Source of the DNA: Pasteurellaceae bacterium Pebbles2
GTDB lineage: Bacteria > Pseudomonadota > Gammaproteobacteria > Enterobacterales > Pasteurellaceae
DNA: 64,000 nucleotides
Assembly (NCBI GenBank): GCA_023101505.1
Contig: LVZA01000001.1
Coordinates: forward strand, 1,116,001-1,180,000
Reading direction: 5' to 3'
Below, piece after piece: positions 52,302 to 61,807 of the stretch. The notes under the pieces are model-generated. The model did not search any database. It was not told the origin of the DNA and saw only the letters and a list, made by a program, of their open reading frames with translations. A program made the translations under genes and the position numbers. Position 1 is the stretch's first letter. Each line of letters starts with the position of its first letter.

Positions 52302-53636
52302 TTAATAAAGTTTTAATGACGGTCGAATAAAGCGGTTTAATCGTCCGATTAAAATGATTAAGCCTGTTTTAAAGCAGCCGTGTAGGCGTTGTTGGTGCAG
52401 ACGATAAAGTGAAATGTACGCCAAGCGAGCAAAACGTCCCTCAATAGTGAGCGAGCTTTTCTTGCCAGTACTGATGCTACCAAGTGCGGTGAATTTTGAT
52501 AAAGAAACTAGCGATCCTTTATCACGGAACTCAAAGGCTTTTAGCTCAGTTTTACCCTCTAATAATGCCACAATATTTTGTCCGCAAACCGTTGCCATTT
52601 GGGTGGCAGCTTGTCCACGAGGTGGCACTGGTTTGCCGTCTTTTTGTAATAAAAAGGCACAATCACCAATAGCAAAAATGCTGTCATCAAGGGTCGTTTG
52701 CAAGCTGTCTTTCACGCATAATTGGTTGATGCGATTTAATTCTAGACCGTCAAATTTTTGCGTAATAGTCGAAACTCGCACACCTGCTGCCCACACCATC
52801 AAGTCGGCTTTAATTTCGCCGCCATCTTTGGTGATTAAGCTGTTGGCAGTCGCTTCGGTAATCATAGTGTTGGTTTTTACGTTTACGCCAAGTTCAACCA
52901 ATTCTTTCTCAACAGAATCTGAAATGCGTTCAGGTAATGCAGGCAATAAGCGAGGACCTGCCTCAACCAGCGTAACTTGTAAACAATCGCTGCGAATTTT
53001 GCCGTAGCCGTAAGACGATAAGTGTTTAGCGGCATTAAATAATTCCGCTGAAAGCTCAACGCCTGTTGCACCACCGCCGACAATAGCAATATTTACTTTG
53101 TCTTCTTGTACTAATACTTGCTTACTTTCATCTTCACCAATTTCTGTTAAGGCATTGTTTTCAGAGAATTTTAAGAATAACTCCAACATTTTGTGTTGGA
53201 AACGCAAGGCTTGGTCTGGGGCGTCTAAGAAAATGCAATTTTCTGCCACACCTTTGGTGTTGAAATCGTTCGATTTACTGCCGATTGAAAGCACTAAATA
53301 ATCATAAGGAATGCGACGTGCGACCACGATCACATCGCCCTCAGCCCCATAAACAGGCTCAAGTTCCACATATTTATTCACACGATCAATGCGAGCGATA
53401 GACCCTTGCTCAAAATTGAAATGGTGATTGAATGCGTGAGCACGGAAGCTCACAGCATCAGTTTCTGCATCTAAAACCCCTGTTGCGACTTCGTGCAGCA
53501 ACGGTTTCCACAAGTGGGTTTGGTTACGGTCAACAAGCACGACATTGGCTTTTTGCTTACGTCCTAACTTGTCGCCAAGATAAGTCGCAAGCTCCAATCC
53601 GCCTGCACCGCCACCCACGATGACGATATTTTTCAT
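52302..53636 (-). CDS. ndh: Type II NADH:quinone oxidoreductase
   Basis: Non-proton-pumping NADH dehydrogenase, peripheral on the inner membrane, FAD cofactor. The 444 residues have two dinucleotide-binding motifs, VGGGAGGLE (residues 6-14, FAD) and IVGGGATGVELS (about 180, NADH), plus AIGDCAFL near the C-terminal FAD site. A C-terminal amphipathic/basic region (about 405-440) fits membrane attachment. Single gene, with a divergent small lipoprotein gene upstream. Confidence 0.94.
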   Translation of the reverse strand: MKNIVIVGGGAGGLELATYLGDKLGRKQKANVVLVDRNQTHLWKPLLHEVATGVLDAETDAVSFRAHAFNHHFNFEQGSIARIDRVNKYVELEPVYGAEGDVIVVARRIPYDYLVLSIGSKSNDFNTKGVAENCIFLDAPDQALRFQHKMLELFLKFSENNALTEIGEDESKQVLVQEDKVNIAIVGGGATGVELSAELFNAAKHLSSYGYGKIRSDCLQVTLVEAGPRLLPALPERISDSVEKELVELGVNVKTNTMITEATANSLITKDGGEIKADLMVWAAGVRVSTITQKFDGLELNRINQLCVKDSLQTTLDDSIFAIGDCAFLLQKDGKPVPPRGQAATQMATVCGQNIVALLEGKTELKAFEFRDKGSLVSLSKFTALGSISTGKKSSLTIEGRFARLAYISLYRLHQQRLHGCFKTGLIILIGRLNRFIRPSLKLY

Positions 53637-53788
53637 AGTCTAATTTTCCTAAATTTAACAAATTTTACAAACTGTCAACAATTTTAATCTCTTGACTGAG
53701 GAAAGTCTATTGATAAAGAAAAAATCTGATAAAAAGGATATAATAACTTTTTAACAAAAAACTTTGATATTTGAATGATGAGCCGACA

Positions 53789-54004
53789 GTGAAAAAAACG
53801 TTGCTTATTTTAACCGCACTTTTTAGCCTAACGGGCTGTGGAACTATTGTGCAATTAGTTGATCCGACGGAAAAATATGATGCTTACGCTGGCACGGCGT
53901 ATGATTGGCGACAAGCGCAAAAATGGGGCTTGCCGATTTTAGATTTACCGTTGTCGTTTTTCCTCGATACCGTGCTTCTCCCTTATGTTTGGTCGCAGGA
54001 ATAA
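53789..54004 (+). CDS. YceK/YidQ-family small lipoprotein
   Basis: A 71-residue lipoprotein with lipobox SLTGC (Cys about residue 17 of the GTG-started form) and the family features GTIVQL and the C-terminal [15 protein letters not shown]. Function unknown. The GTG at 53789 gives [12 protein letters not shown], a normal signal peptide; a TTG six codons earlier is less likely. A USS encodes the LTALF part of the signal peptide. rep follows 18 bp downstream and may be co-transcribed. Confidence 0.75.
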   Translation: MKKTLLILTALFSLTGCGTIVQLVDPTEKYDAYAGTAYDWRQAQKWGLPILDLPLSFFLDTVLLPYVWSQE

Positions 54005-54022
54005 CTTTGGTACAGGAATAAG

Positions 54023-56050
54023 ATGAAACTCAACCCACAACAACAACAAGCTGTCGAGTTTACCACAGGGCCGTGCCTTGTCTTGGCTGGTGCAGGCTCG
54101 GGTAAAACTCGAGTGATTATTAACAAAATTGCTCATCTAATTGGCAAGTGCGGTTATTTGCCCAAACATATTGCCGCCGTTACTTTTACCAATAAAGCCG
54201 CCCGAGAAATGAAAGAGCGTGTGGCACATTCCATTGGTAAGGCTCAAACCAAAGGTTTGATCGTATCCACATTCCACACCCTTGGCTTTGATATTATCAA
54301 GCGTGAATACAAACAGCTCGGCTTCAAAGCCAATATGACCTTGTTTGATGAACACGATCAACTGGCGTTGCTCAAAGAGCTAACGGCAGATTATTTGAAA
54401 GAAGACAAAGACTTACTGCGAGAATTAATTTCGGCTATTTCTAATTGGAAAAATGATTTGGTGATGCCCGAACAGGCGTTAGCACAGGCGAGAGATCAAA
54501 AATATCAGCTGTTTGCTTTGTGTTATGAGCGTTATACCGCACAAATTCGTGCCTATAATGCCTTAGATTTTGATGATTTGATTATGTTGCCGACCTTGTT
54601 ATTTCAACAAAATGAAGAAGTGCGGTCAAAATGGCAAGAGAAAATTCGCTATTTGCTGGTGGACGAATATCAAGACACCAACACCAGCCAATATGAGCTG
54701 ATTAAGTTGTTGGTGGGCAAACGAGCACGCTTTACGGTGGTGGGTGATGACGATCAATCCATTTACTCGTGGCGTGGCGCTCGTCCGCAGAATATGGTGC
54801 GTTTGCGTGATGATTTCCCAGCTTTAAATGTGATTAAGCTAGAGCAAAATTACCGCTCAACCCAACGCATTTTGCATTGTGCCAATATTCTTATTGATAA
54901 TAACGAACACGTTTTCGACAAAAAATTATTTTCTAATCTTGGGCAGGGCGAAAAGCTGCAAATTTTAGAAGCGAAAAATGAAGAACACGAGGCGGAGCGT
55001 GTAGTGGCGGAGCTGATCGCTCATCGTTTTACGCAGAAAACAAAATACAAAGATTATGCAATTTTGTATCGGGGAAATCATCAATCTCGCTTGCTAGAAA
55101 AAATGCTGATGCAAAACCGCATTCCGTACAAAATTTCGGGTGGCACATCTTTTTTCAGCCGTGCGGAAATTAAAGATATGATGGCGTATTTGCGTTTGCT
55201 GGTTAATCAAGACGACGATGCCGCATTTTTGCGTATCGTCAACACGCCGAAACGTGAAATCGGCACGGCAACGCTGGAAAAATTAGGACAGCTTGCTAAT
55301 GAAAAACACATTAGCCTGTTTGAAGCAATTTTCGATTTTGATTTAATCCAGCGAATTACCCCAAAAGCCTACAACGCTTTGCAAGGTTTTGGGCGTTGGA
55401 TTGTGGAATTAAATGATGAAACCTTGCGCACCGAACCTGAGCGTGCGGTGAAAACAATGCTGGCACAAATTTATTATGAAGAATATTTGTATGAACACGC
55501 CACTAGCCCGAAAGCGGCGGAAATGCAAAGTAAAAACGTGGCGACGCTATTTGAATGGGTTGCGGATATGCTCAAAGGCGACGAATTTAACGAGGCGATG
55601 AATTTAAACCAAGTGGTTACTCGTTTAACGTTGCGTGATATGTTGGAGCGTGGCGAAGATGATGACGAAAGCGATCAGGTGCAATTAATGACCTTGCACG
55701 CTTCCAAAGGCTTGGAATTTCCACACGTTTTCTTAATCGGAATGGAAGAAGGCTTGTTGCCACACCAAACCAGCGTGGACGAAGACAACGTAGAAGAAGA
55801 ACGCCGTTTGGCTTATGTGGGCATCACTCGAGCACAGCAGACTTTGCGTTTCACGCTGTGCAAGGAACGCCGTCAATATGGCGAATTAATCAAACCAGAG
55901 CCGAGCCGTTTCTTGCTGGAGTTACCGCAAGACGATATTCAATGGGAACGTGATAAACCACCAATGACCGAACAACAAAAACAAGAAAAAGCCGCTGCCA
56001 ACATTGCGAATTTGCGTGCAATTTTGGCGCAATCAAAAGGGAAATTGTAG
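54023..56050 (+). CDS. rep: ATP-dependent DNA helicase Rep
   Basis: 3'-5' superfamily 1 helicase that helps replication forks pass bound proteins. The 675 residues match E. coli Rep (673). Motifs: [11 protein letters not shown] (Walker A), [16 protein letters not shown] (Ia), VDEYQDTN (II), [15 protein letters not shown] (III), KLEQNYRS (IV), [16 protein letters not shown] (V) and YVGITRAQQ (VI). Rep is favoured over UvrD by length and by the terminal block [21 protein letters not shown]. Start ATG with AGGAA upstream. Confidence 0.95.
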   Translation: MKLNPQQQQAVEFTTGPCLVLAGAGSGKTRVIINKIAHLIGKCGYLPKHIAAVTFTNKAAREMKERVAHSIGKAQTKGLIVSTFHTLGFDIIKREYKQLGFKANMTLFDEHDQLALLKELTADYLKEDKDLLRELISAISNWKNDLVMPEQALAQARDQKYQLFALCYERYTAQIRAYNALDFDDLIMLPTLLFQQNEEVRSKWQEKIRYLLVDEYQDTNTSQYELIKLLVGKRARFTVVGDDDQSIYSWRGARPQNMVRLRDDFPALNVIKLEQNYRSTQRILHCANILIDNNEHVFDKKLFSNLGQGEKLQILEAKNEEHEAERVVAELIAHRFTQKTKYKDYAILYRGNHQSRLLEKMLMQNRIPYKISGGTSFFSRAEIKDMMAYLRLLVNQDDDAAFLRIVNTPKREIGTATLEKLGQLANEKHISLFEAIFDFDLIQRITPKAYNALQGFGRWIVELNDETLRTEPERAVKTMLAQIYYEEYLYEHATSPKAAEMQSKNVATLFEWVADMLKGDEFNEAMNLNQVVTRLTLRDMLERGEDDDESDQVQLMTLHASKGLEFPHVFLIGMEEGLLPHQTSVDEDNVEEERRLAYVGITRAQQTLRFTLCKERRQYGELIKPEPSRFLLELPQDDIQWERDKPPMTEQQKQEKAAANIANLRAILAQSKGKL

Positions 56051-56088
56051 AGTTATTAAACAAACAACCTTTTTTTTGTGAAAAAGCA

Positions 56089-56116
56089 TTGACTTGTAGA
56101 TAGAATACCGTATTAT
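56089..56116 (+). promoter_or_regulatory. Promoter of the tRNA cluster
   Basis: TTGACT, 16 bp, TATTAT, followed by a GC-rich discriminator (TCGCCCAC), the form expected of a growth-rate-controlled stable-RNA promoter. tRNA-Ser starts about 20 bp later. Confidence 0.7.
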
Positions 56117-56136
56117 ATCGCCCACAAACTGATTGC

Positions 56137-56230
56137 GGTGAGATGGCCGAGCAGGCTGAAGGCGCTCCCCTGCTAAGGGAGTATGGGGTCAAAAACTCCA
56201 TCGAGGGTTCGAATCCCTCTTTCACCGCCA
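56137..56230 (+). tRNA. tRNA-Ser(GCT)
   Basis: Class II tRNA with acceptor arms GGTGAGA/TTTCACC, a long variable arm, T-loop GGTTCGAATCC and encoded CCA. Anticodon GCT at 56172-56174 within loop CTGCTAA, decoding AGC/AGT. Confidence 0.97.
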
Positions 56231-56267
56231 TTTTTCGATTTGTAACAATTTAATTTATTTTAAATCT

Positions 56268-56344
56268 GCACCCGTAGCTCAGCTGGATAGAGTACTCGGC
56301 TACGAACCGAGCGGTCAGAGGTTCGAATCCTCTCGGGTGCGCCA
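56268..56344 (+). tRNA. tRNA-Arg(ACG), copy 1
   Basis: 77 bases with CCA. Acceptor GCACCCG/CGGGTGC, D-loop AGCTGGATAGAG, anticodon ACG at 56302-56304, T-loop GGTTCGAATCC. Decodes CGN after deamination of the anticodon A. Confidence 0.97.
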
Positions 56345-56389
56345 TTTAATTTTTACTCTAGTTAAATGGTTGTGATTAAAAAATAAATA

Positions 56390-56590
56390 CGAAAGCAAAA
56401 TTTAAATTAAAATCATTTTGCGAGTAGTTTCAACAATTTCAAAGCAAAGTAACGCAAGAATTGATGAAAATACAACGTCAAAATTTTTTGCAAGTAGTTT
56501 AATTAAGTTCAAGGCGCAAGCTGAAGACAGTGCATATTGCACGGCGAAGCGAAGCAACGCAGAAATTAATTAAAATACGAAGCCAAAAAA
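56390..56590 (+). repeat. Imperfect structured repeat between the tRNA-Arg genes
   Basis: Two diverged units, each beginning TTTTGC(G/A)AGTAGTTT and ending with AAAATAC.ACG or AAAATACGAAGCC followed by AAAA. Each folds on itself, TTTCAACAATT/AATTGATGAAA in the first and TTTAATTAAGTT/AAATTAATTAAA in the second; the second also holds GTGCA-TAT-TGCAC. Non-coding. Confidence 0.55.
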
Positions 56591-56594
56591 ACGT

Positions 56595-56671
56595 GCACCC
56601 GTAGCTCAGCTGGATAGAGTACTCGGCTACGAACCGAGCGGTCAGAGGTTCGAATCCTCTCGGGTGCGCCA
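56595..56671 (+). tRNA. tRNA-Arg(ACG), copy 2
   Basis: Identical to copy 1 over all 77 bases, anticodon ACG at 56629-56631, CCA encoded. Probably part of the same transcript. Confidence 0.97.
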
Positions 56672-56790
56672 TTTCTCTCTTAGTTTCTCCAAATATTCAT
56701 CTTCTTTTTTATTATCTATCTAAAGCATTTTGCATTTCTGTCATTTTATAGCACAATAACCCCATTGTTATTTGAACCTAAGGAATGAAA

Positions 56791-57390
56791 ATGTTAGACC
56801 CAAAAACCCTTGAAAATTACACCGCACTTATTTTCGATATGGACGGCACGATTATTGACACAATGCCGAGCCACGCTAAGGCTTGGCGTAAAGTGGGTGA
56901 AGTGTTGGGCTATCCGATTGATGGTCAAATAATGTATGAACTGGGCGGTGCACCTGTTTCCACCATTGCTCGAGAAACAATGCGTCGCTACCAAATGCCC
57001 GAAAGCCTTTTCGATGAAGTGGTGCGTTTGAAACGCCAGTTTGGCTTTGAAATGGTGGAACAAAATGCGACTTTACTGCCTGCTTTCGATATTATTCGAA
57101 CACAACACGGCAAAATGCCGATGGCACTTGGCACAGGCTCGCATTCTGCAATGGTGAATTTATTACTCGAAAAATTTAACTTACGTCCTTATTTTAATGC
57201 GATTGTCGATGCCGATCAGGTAACGCACCACAAACCACACCCCGAAACCTTTTTACGCTGTGCGGAATTATTGCAAGTTTCACCTAAAAAAAGTTTAGTA
57301 TTTGAAGATGCTGATCTTGGCGTGCAAGCAGGTTTAGCAGGCGGAATGGACGTGTTCGACGTACGCACTCAACAAATCATCAAAGCCTAA
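56791..57390 (+). CDS. yqaB: YqaB-type HAD sugar phosphatase (beta-phosphoglucomutase family)
   Basis: HAD hydrolase of 199 residues, predicted to dephosphorylate small sugar phosphates such as fructose 1-phosphate, as reported for E. coli YqaB. Motif I FDMDGTIIDTMPSH, motif II ALGTGSHS, motif III HKPHPETF and motif IV FEDADLGVQAG are all present, with a helical C1 cap between. ATG at 56791 has AAGGA six bases upstream; the ATG two codons earlier abuts the ribosome site. The next gene, yqaA, starts 1 bp after the stop, the E. coli neighbour order reversed in naming only. Confidence 0.87.
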   Translation: MLDPKTLENYTALIFDMDGTIIDTMPSHAKAWRKVGEVLGYPIDGQIMYELGGAPVSTIARETMRRYQMPESLFDEVVRLKRQFGFEMVEQNATLLPAFDIIRTQHGKMPMALGTGSHSAMVNLLLEKFNLRPYFNAIVDADQVTHHKPHPETFLRCAELLQVSPKKSLVFEDADLGVQAGLAGGMDVFDVRTQQIIKA

Positions 57391-57391
57391 A

Positions 57392-57883
57392 ATGTGGGAT
57401 TTTAGCACCGCACTTTTAGAGAATTTTCTCGGTCAGCACAGCCTTTATTTTATGTTCGCCAGTGCTTTTTTTAGTGCTACTGTGCTACCAGGGAATTCAG
57501 AAATCGTTTTTCTTGCCTTAGCGGCGAAAATTCAGCTGACCGCAACCCATTATTTCAGCACGCCAATGCTTGAACTGCTTGCCGTCGCCACCATTGGTAA
57601 CACGTTGGGCAGTTTTACTAGCTACTGGCTGGGGAAATGGCTTCCGTCGCTAGAAATTCAACAGCAACAAAATGCTAAAGTGCGGTGGGTTTTAAGCAAG
57701 TTTTCACGCTACGGCACATTCTTTTTGCTTTTCAGCTGGTTGCCGATTGTCGGCGATTTGCTCTGTGCCGTGGCAGGTTGGTTACGCTTAAACAGCTGGC
57801 GTTGCTTATTTTATATTCTCATCGGCAAAGCCTTACGCTATTTATTTTTACTCAGCCTTGTGATTGGTTATACATTCTTATAA
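57392..57883 (+). CDS. yqaA: YqaA-family (DedA-like) inner membrane protein
   Basis: Membrane protein of 163 residues in the VTT/DedA-like YqaA group, with membrane segments near 15-35, 50-75, 105-130 and 140-160. Blocks typical of the family are LPGNSEIVFLALA, GNTLGSFTSYWLGKW and PIVGDLLCAVAGWLRL. DedA relatives flip lipids or act in membrane homeostasis; the YqaA role is unknown. Coupled to yqaB. Two USS copies lie in the gene. Confidence 0.83.
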   Translation: MWDFSTALLENFLGQHSLYFMFASAFFSATVLPGNSEIVFLALAAKIQLTATHYFSTPMLELLAVATIGNTLGSFTSYWLGKWLPSLEIQQQQNAKVRWVLSKFSRYGTFFLLFSWLPIVGDLLCAVAGWLRLNSWRCLFYILIGKALRYLFLLSLVIGYTFL

Positions 57884-57904
57884 CAAATGTGTAAAATACA
57901 GGCA

Positions 57905-57930
57905 GAAAAAAACCGCTCACAAGGAGCGGT
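57905..57930 (-). terminator. Minus-strand terminator in the luxS leader
   Basis: ACCGCTC-5-GAGCGGT forms a 7-bp stem; on the minus strand it is followed by TTTTTTTC. No minus-strand gene is known to feed it. On the plus strand it is a hairpin without a T run. Confidence 0.55.
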
Positions 57931-58048
57931 GAATATAACCTAAGGAACCAATTTTTTATATTTATACACAACTATGCGTTGCTTGTATTATAAGACCAAA
58001 GGGTTTCGCAAAAGTTCAAATTTTTTTTCAAAATTAAAAGGAAAAATT

Positions 58049-58555
58049 ATGCCATTACTCGACAGCTTCAAAGTTGACCACACCATTATGAAATCGCCAG
58101 CGGTGCGCATCGCAAAAACAATGACCACGCCAAAAGGCGACATCATCAGCGTGTTTGATTTACGCTTCTGCCAACCAAATAAAGAAATTATTTCGCCACG
58201 TGGCATTCACACGCTCGAACATTTATTCGCAGGCTTTATGCGTGATCATCTCAATAGCGACAGCGTGGAAATCATCGACATCTCACCAATGGGCTGCCGC
58301 ACAGGTTTCTATATGTCGCTCATCGGCACGCCAGATGAACAACAAGTGGCTGAAGCGTGGCACAAAGCAATGCTTGATGCCCTTGCAGTTAAAGATCAAA
58401 ATGCCATTCCTGAATTAAACGAATATCAATGCGGTTCATTCAAAGAACATTCGCTTGAAGACGCACACAAAGCCGCTCAAGCCGTGGTGGACAAAGGCAT
58501 TGGCGTTAATCGTAACGAAGATTTAACGTTAAACGAAAAGTTAATCACTTTTTAA
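58049..58555 (+). CDS. luxS: S-ribosylhomocysteine lyase LuxS
   Basis: Cleaves S-ribosylhomocysteine to homocysteine and the AI-2 precursor DPD, part of the activated methyl cycle. The 168 residues contain the metal ligands HTLEH (about residues 54-58) and the later Cys in YQCGSFKEH, and the catalytic Cys in [13 protein letters not shown] at 58049 has AAAAGGAAAAA upstream; a 25-codon longer frame is open but has no ribosome site. Monocistronic by spacing. Confidence 0.96.
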   Translation: MPLLDSFKVDHTIMKSPAVRIAKTMTTPKGDIISVFDLRFCQPNKEIISPRGIHTLEHLFAGFMRDHLNSDSVEIIDISPMGCRTGFYMSLIGTPDEQQVAEAWHKAMLDALAVKDQNAIPELNEYQCGSFKEHSLEDAHKAAQAVVDKGIGVNRNEDLTLNEKLITF

Positions 58556-58620
58556 TTTTTGTGAAAAATACACCGCACTTTTAAAAAAATAAAACAAACA
58601 CAACCAAAAGGCAGGAAAAA

Positions 58621-59802
58621 ATGACCACTATCGGCACGCCACTTACGGCAAAAGCAACCAAAGTAATGATGCTCGGATCGGGCGAATTAGGCAAAGAAGT
58701 TGTAATTGAATTAATGCGTTTAGGCGTGGAAGTGATCGCCGTTGATCGCTACCAAAATGCACCTGCACAACAAGTAGCACACAGGGCTTACACCATTTCA
58801 ATGCTCGACGGTGCTGCCTTGCGTGCCTTGGTGGAAAAAGAACGCCCTGATTACATTGTCCCTGAAGTGGAAGCGATTGCTACGGATACCTTGCTCGAAT
58901 TAGAAGCCGAGGGCTTTAATGTAGTGCCAACCGCTAAAGCCACAAAACTCACAATGAACCGTGAGGGCATTCGCCGTTTGGCTGCGGAAGAATTAGGCTT
59001 GCCGACCTCCAATTATGCTTTCGTCGATAATCTTGACGACTTCAAAACTGCGGTGCAAAAAATCGGTATTCCGTGTGTGGTAAAACCGATTATGTCATCT
59101 TCGGGACACGGTCAATCGGTGCTGAAAACGTTCGACGATGTGCAAAAAGCGTGGGACACGGCACAGCAAGGTGGACGTGCTGGCGCAGGGCGTGTGATTG
59201 TCGAGGGTTTTGTGAAATTCGATTATGAAATCACCTTGCTCACCGTTCGCCACATCGGCGGCACATCTTTCCTCGCTCCAATCGGACACCGCCAAGAAGA
59301 CGGTGATTATCGTGAAAGCTGGCTGCCACAAGCAATGTCAGAAGTTGCACTGAAAAAAGCACAAGATGTGGCAGAAAAAATCACCACCGCACTTGGCGGA
59401 CGAGGTATTTTCGGCGTAGAAATGTTTGTTTGCGGCGACGATGTGATCTTCAACGAAGTTTCACCACGCCCACACGACACAGGAATGGTTACACTCATTT
59501 CGCAAGAACTCTCCGAATTTGCCTTACACGCCCGAGCAATTTTGGGCTTACCAATTCCAGAAATTAATCTTATCAGCCCTGCGGCCTCTAAAGCTGTGGT
59601 CGTTAACGGCAAATCTAACCAAGTGCAATTCGGCAATCTTGCTGAGGTCTTGGCAGAACCAAGCACCGACCTACGCATCTTCGGCAAAGGCGAAGTTGAC
59701 GGACACCGCCGAATGGCAGTCCTACTCGCCCGAGATGAAAACGTGGACAACGCTCTTGCTAAAGTTGAACGAGCGTATAGCAAATTAAACATCACCCTTT
59801 AA
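58621..59802 (+). CDS. purT: Formate-dependent phosphoribosylglycinamide formyltransferase 2
   Basis: ATP-grasp enzyme that formylates GAR with formate in purine synthesis. The 393 residues equal E. coli PurT. The N-terminal domain has [19 protein letters not shown], the ATP-grasp core contains [16 protein letters not shown], and metal/substrate residues lie in [15 protein letters not shown]. Start with AGGAAAAA upstream. Confidence 0.96.
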   Translation: MTTIGTPLTAKATKVMMLGSGELGKEVVIELMRLGVEVIAVDRYQNAPAQQVAHRAYTISMLDGAALRALVEKERPDYIVPEVEAIATDTLLELEAEGFNVVPTAKATKLTMNREGIRRLAAEELGLPTSNYAFVDNLDDFKTAVQKIGIPCVVKPIMSSSGHGQSVLKTFDDVQKAWDTAQQGGRAGAGRVIVEGFVKFDYEITLLTVRHIGGTSFLAPIGHRQEDGDYRESWLPQAMSEVALKKAQDVAEKITTALGGRGIFGVEMFVCGDDVIFNEVSPRPHDTGMVTLISQELSEFALHARAILGLPIPEINLISPAASKAVVVNGKSNQVQFGNLAEVLAEPSTDLRIFGKGEVDGHRRMAVLLARDENVDNALAKVERAYSKLNITL

Positions 59803-59811
59803 ACACAACTG

Positions 59812-59845
59812 CGGTGCAAAAATGTGGAGTTTTTGCACCGTGGTT
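59812..59845 (+). terminator. Terminator after purT (degenerate USS pair)
   Basis: CGGTGCAAAAA / TTTTTGCACCG stem then GTGGTTTT. Both arms look like decayed uptake sequences (AACTGCGGTG, CACCGTGGTT). Confidence 0.7.
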
Positions 59846-59954
59846 TTCTCTAAAAAACTACCCCAAACCTCAATTTCTAGCTCAAATGTTAAATTTTTTA
59901 ATATAAAATTCGTCTTATTTTATTGTCAAATAATCTCAACCTTATCGCCAACAA

Positions 59955-60014
59955 ATGACAAATAAAAACAATTAGTTATAATCATTTAAGCAAAAAAATT
60001 GTTTTTTGCTTAAA
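59955..60014 (+). promoter_or_regulatory. Promoter and 13-bp inverted repeat upstream of rclC-like gene
   Basis: ATGACA (59955-59960), 16 bp, TATAAT (59977-59982). Then TTTAAGCAAAAAA and TTTTTTGCTTAAA form a perfect 13-bp inverted repeat with a 4-base loop (59985-60014), covering the expected transcription start. Operator or 5' mRNA hairpin. Confidence 0.55.
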
Positions 60015-60064
60015 GCTAAACAACGCTTTACCTTTTCATTTTATAACTCAAAAAGGAATTAATA

Positions 60065-60688
60065 ATGACAGCATTAATTGAATTTGTTGCCAAAATTGTA
60101 GCGCCAATGCAACGCCAATTTATCAACTTTATCCGCATTGCGATCTTCATCGTAATGGCGTGGATCGGTGGTTTAAAAGTGTGCCAATACGAAGCTGACG
60201 GCATAGCGCATTTTGTGTCAAACAGCCCATTTTTCAGCTATATGTATGAAAAAGGTCCAAACCTTGTGCCAAATGACAAAGGCGAAATGGTGATGGAATA
60301 CACCTTACACAAAAACCCTGAAGGCAAAATGGTGGCGAAAAACATCGAATGGCACAAAGCCAACGGCACGTACACCACCTCTTACATCATCGGCGCAATC
60401 ATCGTAACCGTGGGTATCTTAACCTTACTTGGCATTTGGAACTCAACTTTAGGTATGATCGGCGGCTTGCTGACTTTCGGTATGTCCATCGTCACCCTTT
60501 CATTCTTAATCACCACCCCTGAAGCGTGGGTACCAAACTTAGGCGGCGACTTACCAACCCCAGCGCACGGCTTCCCATATTTATCAGGCGTAGGTCGCTT
60601 GGTGATTAAAGACATCATTATGATGGCAGGCGGCTTAACGGCTGCAGCGGAATGTGCGAACCGCATTTTAGCGCGTAAACGTGCTTAA
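60065..60688 (+). CDS. RclC/YkgB-like inner membrane protein (DUF417)
   Basis: Inner-membrane protein of 207 residues, DUF417 family, with membrane segments near 20-40, 105-130, 135-155 and 180-195 and a conserved IRIAIFIVMAWIGGLKVCQYEADGIAHFVSNSPFF-type start (read as residues 22-57). E. coli RclC belongs to the reactive-chlorine response, but no rclA, rclB or rclR is seen here, so the name is by similarity. Start with AAAGGAAT upstream. A strong inverted repeat lies at its promoter. Confidence 0.8.
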   Translation: MTALIEFVAKIVAPMQRQFINFIRIAIFIVMAWIGGLKVCQYEADGIAHFVSNSPFFSYMYEKGPNLVPNDKGEMVMEYTLHKNPEGKMVAKNIEWHKANGTYTTSYIIGAIIVTVGILTLLGIWNSTLGMIGGLLTFGMSIVTLSFLITTPEAWVPNLGGDLPTPAHGFPYLSGVGRLVIKDIIMMAGGLTAAAECANRILARKRA

Positions 60689-60706
60689 GTTAGCCTAAAA
60701 ACTTTA

Positions 60707-60735
60707 AAAAATAAGCCGCGGTTTTACTGCGGCTT
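60707..60735 (-). terminator. Terminator after trmO
   Basis: AAGCCGC / GCGGCTT stem with a 9-base loop; followed by TATTTTTT on the minus strand. It may also slow the plus-strand rclC-like transcript. Confidence 0.7.
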
Positions 60736-60748
60736 ACTGCTATTTGGC

Positions 60749-61465
60749 TTATTCAGTGATTTCGTCAATCTCAACCACTTCTACCAAATCTACATCTTTC
60801 ATTTGAAATTTTACATTATAATCATACAGATATACGCCATAAATACGATCGCTCACTTGCCCTTGTTGGTAGGCTGGGCGTGGATCTTGTTGTAGGACTT
60901 CGGTGATGAAGCGTTGAAAGTGCGGTTGAATTTCTTCGATTTTTTGCACCGCACTTTGTGCCGTTTGTCTGAATTCAACGCGCAATTTCGCCTGTGGTTT
61001 TTCCTGAGCAAAACTGGATTGCGCGCTCGGTTCGCTATCGGCGTAGGCGATGTACGGCTTAATATCAAAAATCGGCGTACCGTCCACTAAATCGACAGCG
61101 CCCAAATGGAGCAAGACTTTGCCGTGAGCGCATTCGATGTGTTTGAGCTTGACCTTGGAAAGCCCAAGTGGATTGGGGCGATGTGTTGCTCGGGAGGCGA
61201 ATACGCCGATGCGTTGGTTGCCACCTAGGCGTGGTGGGCGCACCGTTGGCTGCCATTTGCCGGTGGGAATTTTGTCAAATTGGAAAATAAGCCATAGGTG
61301 ACTAAATTGCTCTAAACCACGCACTGCTTCAGGCGAATTGTAGGGGGGTAATAACTCCACAACGCCAGTGCCGTCTTGTACTAGATTGGGTTGACGTGGC
61401 ACAGAAAATTTCTCTTTATAAGGCGTATGAATAATTGCAACTGGTTCTAGTAATAATGATTTCAT
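60749..61465 (-). CDS. trmO: tRNA (N6-threonylcarbamoyladenosine(37)-N6)-methyltransferase TrmO
   Basis: Methylates t6A37 in threonine tRNAs using SAM. The 238 residues have the single-sheet beta-barrel (TsaA/VirR-like) domain at 1-140: [57 protein letters not shown], with a C-terminal domain containing DPRPAYQ. ATG at 61463-61465 has no strong ribosome site and lies about 35 bp from repeat copy D, which may have replaced the original upstream region. Two USS copies in opposite directions lie in the C-terminal part. Confidence 0.9.
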   Translation of the reverse strand: MKSLLLEPVAIIHTPYKEKFSVPRQPNLVQDGTGVVELLPPYNSPEAVRGLEQFSHLWLIFQFDKIPTGKWQPTVRPPRLGGNQRIGVFASRATHRPNPLGLSKVKLKHIECAHGKVLLHLGAVDLVDGTPIFDIKPYIAYADSEPSAQSSFAQEKPQAKLRVEFRQTAQSAVQKIEEIQPHFQRFITEVLQQDPRPAYQQGQVSDRIYGVYLYDYNVKFQMKDVDLVEVVEIDEITE

Positions 61466-61499
61466 TGCTTGATCTCGAATAATGCTCCCATTTCCCCGT

Positions 61500-61725
61500 T
61501 TGCGTAGCCTGAGTGTGTTGGAAATTTGTAGGGAAACTTGTACTGTCTGAGCGAAGCGAGTTTACAAGTTTTCCGTTAAGCAAATTCCAACTAAGCGAAG
61601 AATAGCGAAGCAATCGGGGTGCATTTATTCGCTTCGCTCACCCTACGGGCTGTCGCCTAAGGCGACATTCAAATGCTACGCATTTGTCTTTGTTACTTTC
61701 TTTGTGCAGACAAAGAAAGTAAAAG
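61500..61725 (-). repeat. Hairpin-train repeat, copy D (reverse orientation)
   Basis: Same order as copy C when read on the minus strand: TTACTTTCTTTG/CAAAGAAAGTAA (61693-61722), CAAATG/CATTTG (61670-61686), GTCGCC/GGCGAC (61652-61666), main nested hairpin 61517-61591. The GTCGCC/GGCGAC stem replaces GTTGCC/GGCAAC of copy C by a paired change. Fills the trmO-menA gap. Confidence 0.78.
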
Positions 61726-61807
61726 AAAAACGAAATTGTGTTAGAATATTTTTCCTTTATTCTACATTAAACCGAATTAACTCACGGTAAAAATTAGAGA
61801 AAATTTT

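Noticed and set aside
52414-53007. 197-residue open frame opposite ndh
   Set aside because: Mirror of a well-supported gene; no ribosome site and no recognisable motif. The same holds for the 162-residue frame opposite purT (59307-59795).
56137-56671. Integration site at the tRNA cluster
   Set aside because: No integrase, no partial tRNA direct repeat and no foreign genes nearby; the second tRNA-Arg is a complete copy.
57974-58048. N-terminal extension of LuxS by 25 residues
   Set aside because: LuxS proteins start at MPLLDSF-type sequences; the extension lacks a ribosome site while the ATG at 58049 has a good one.
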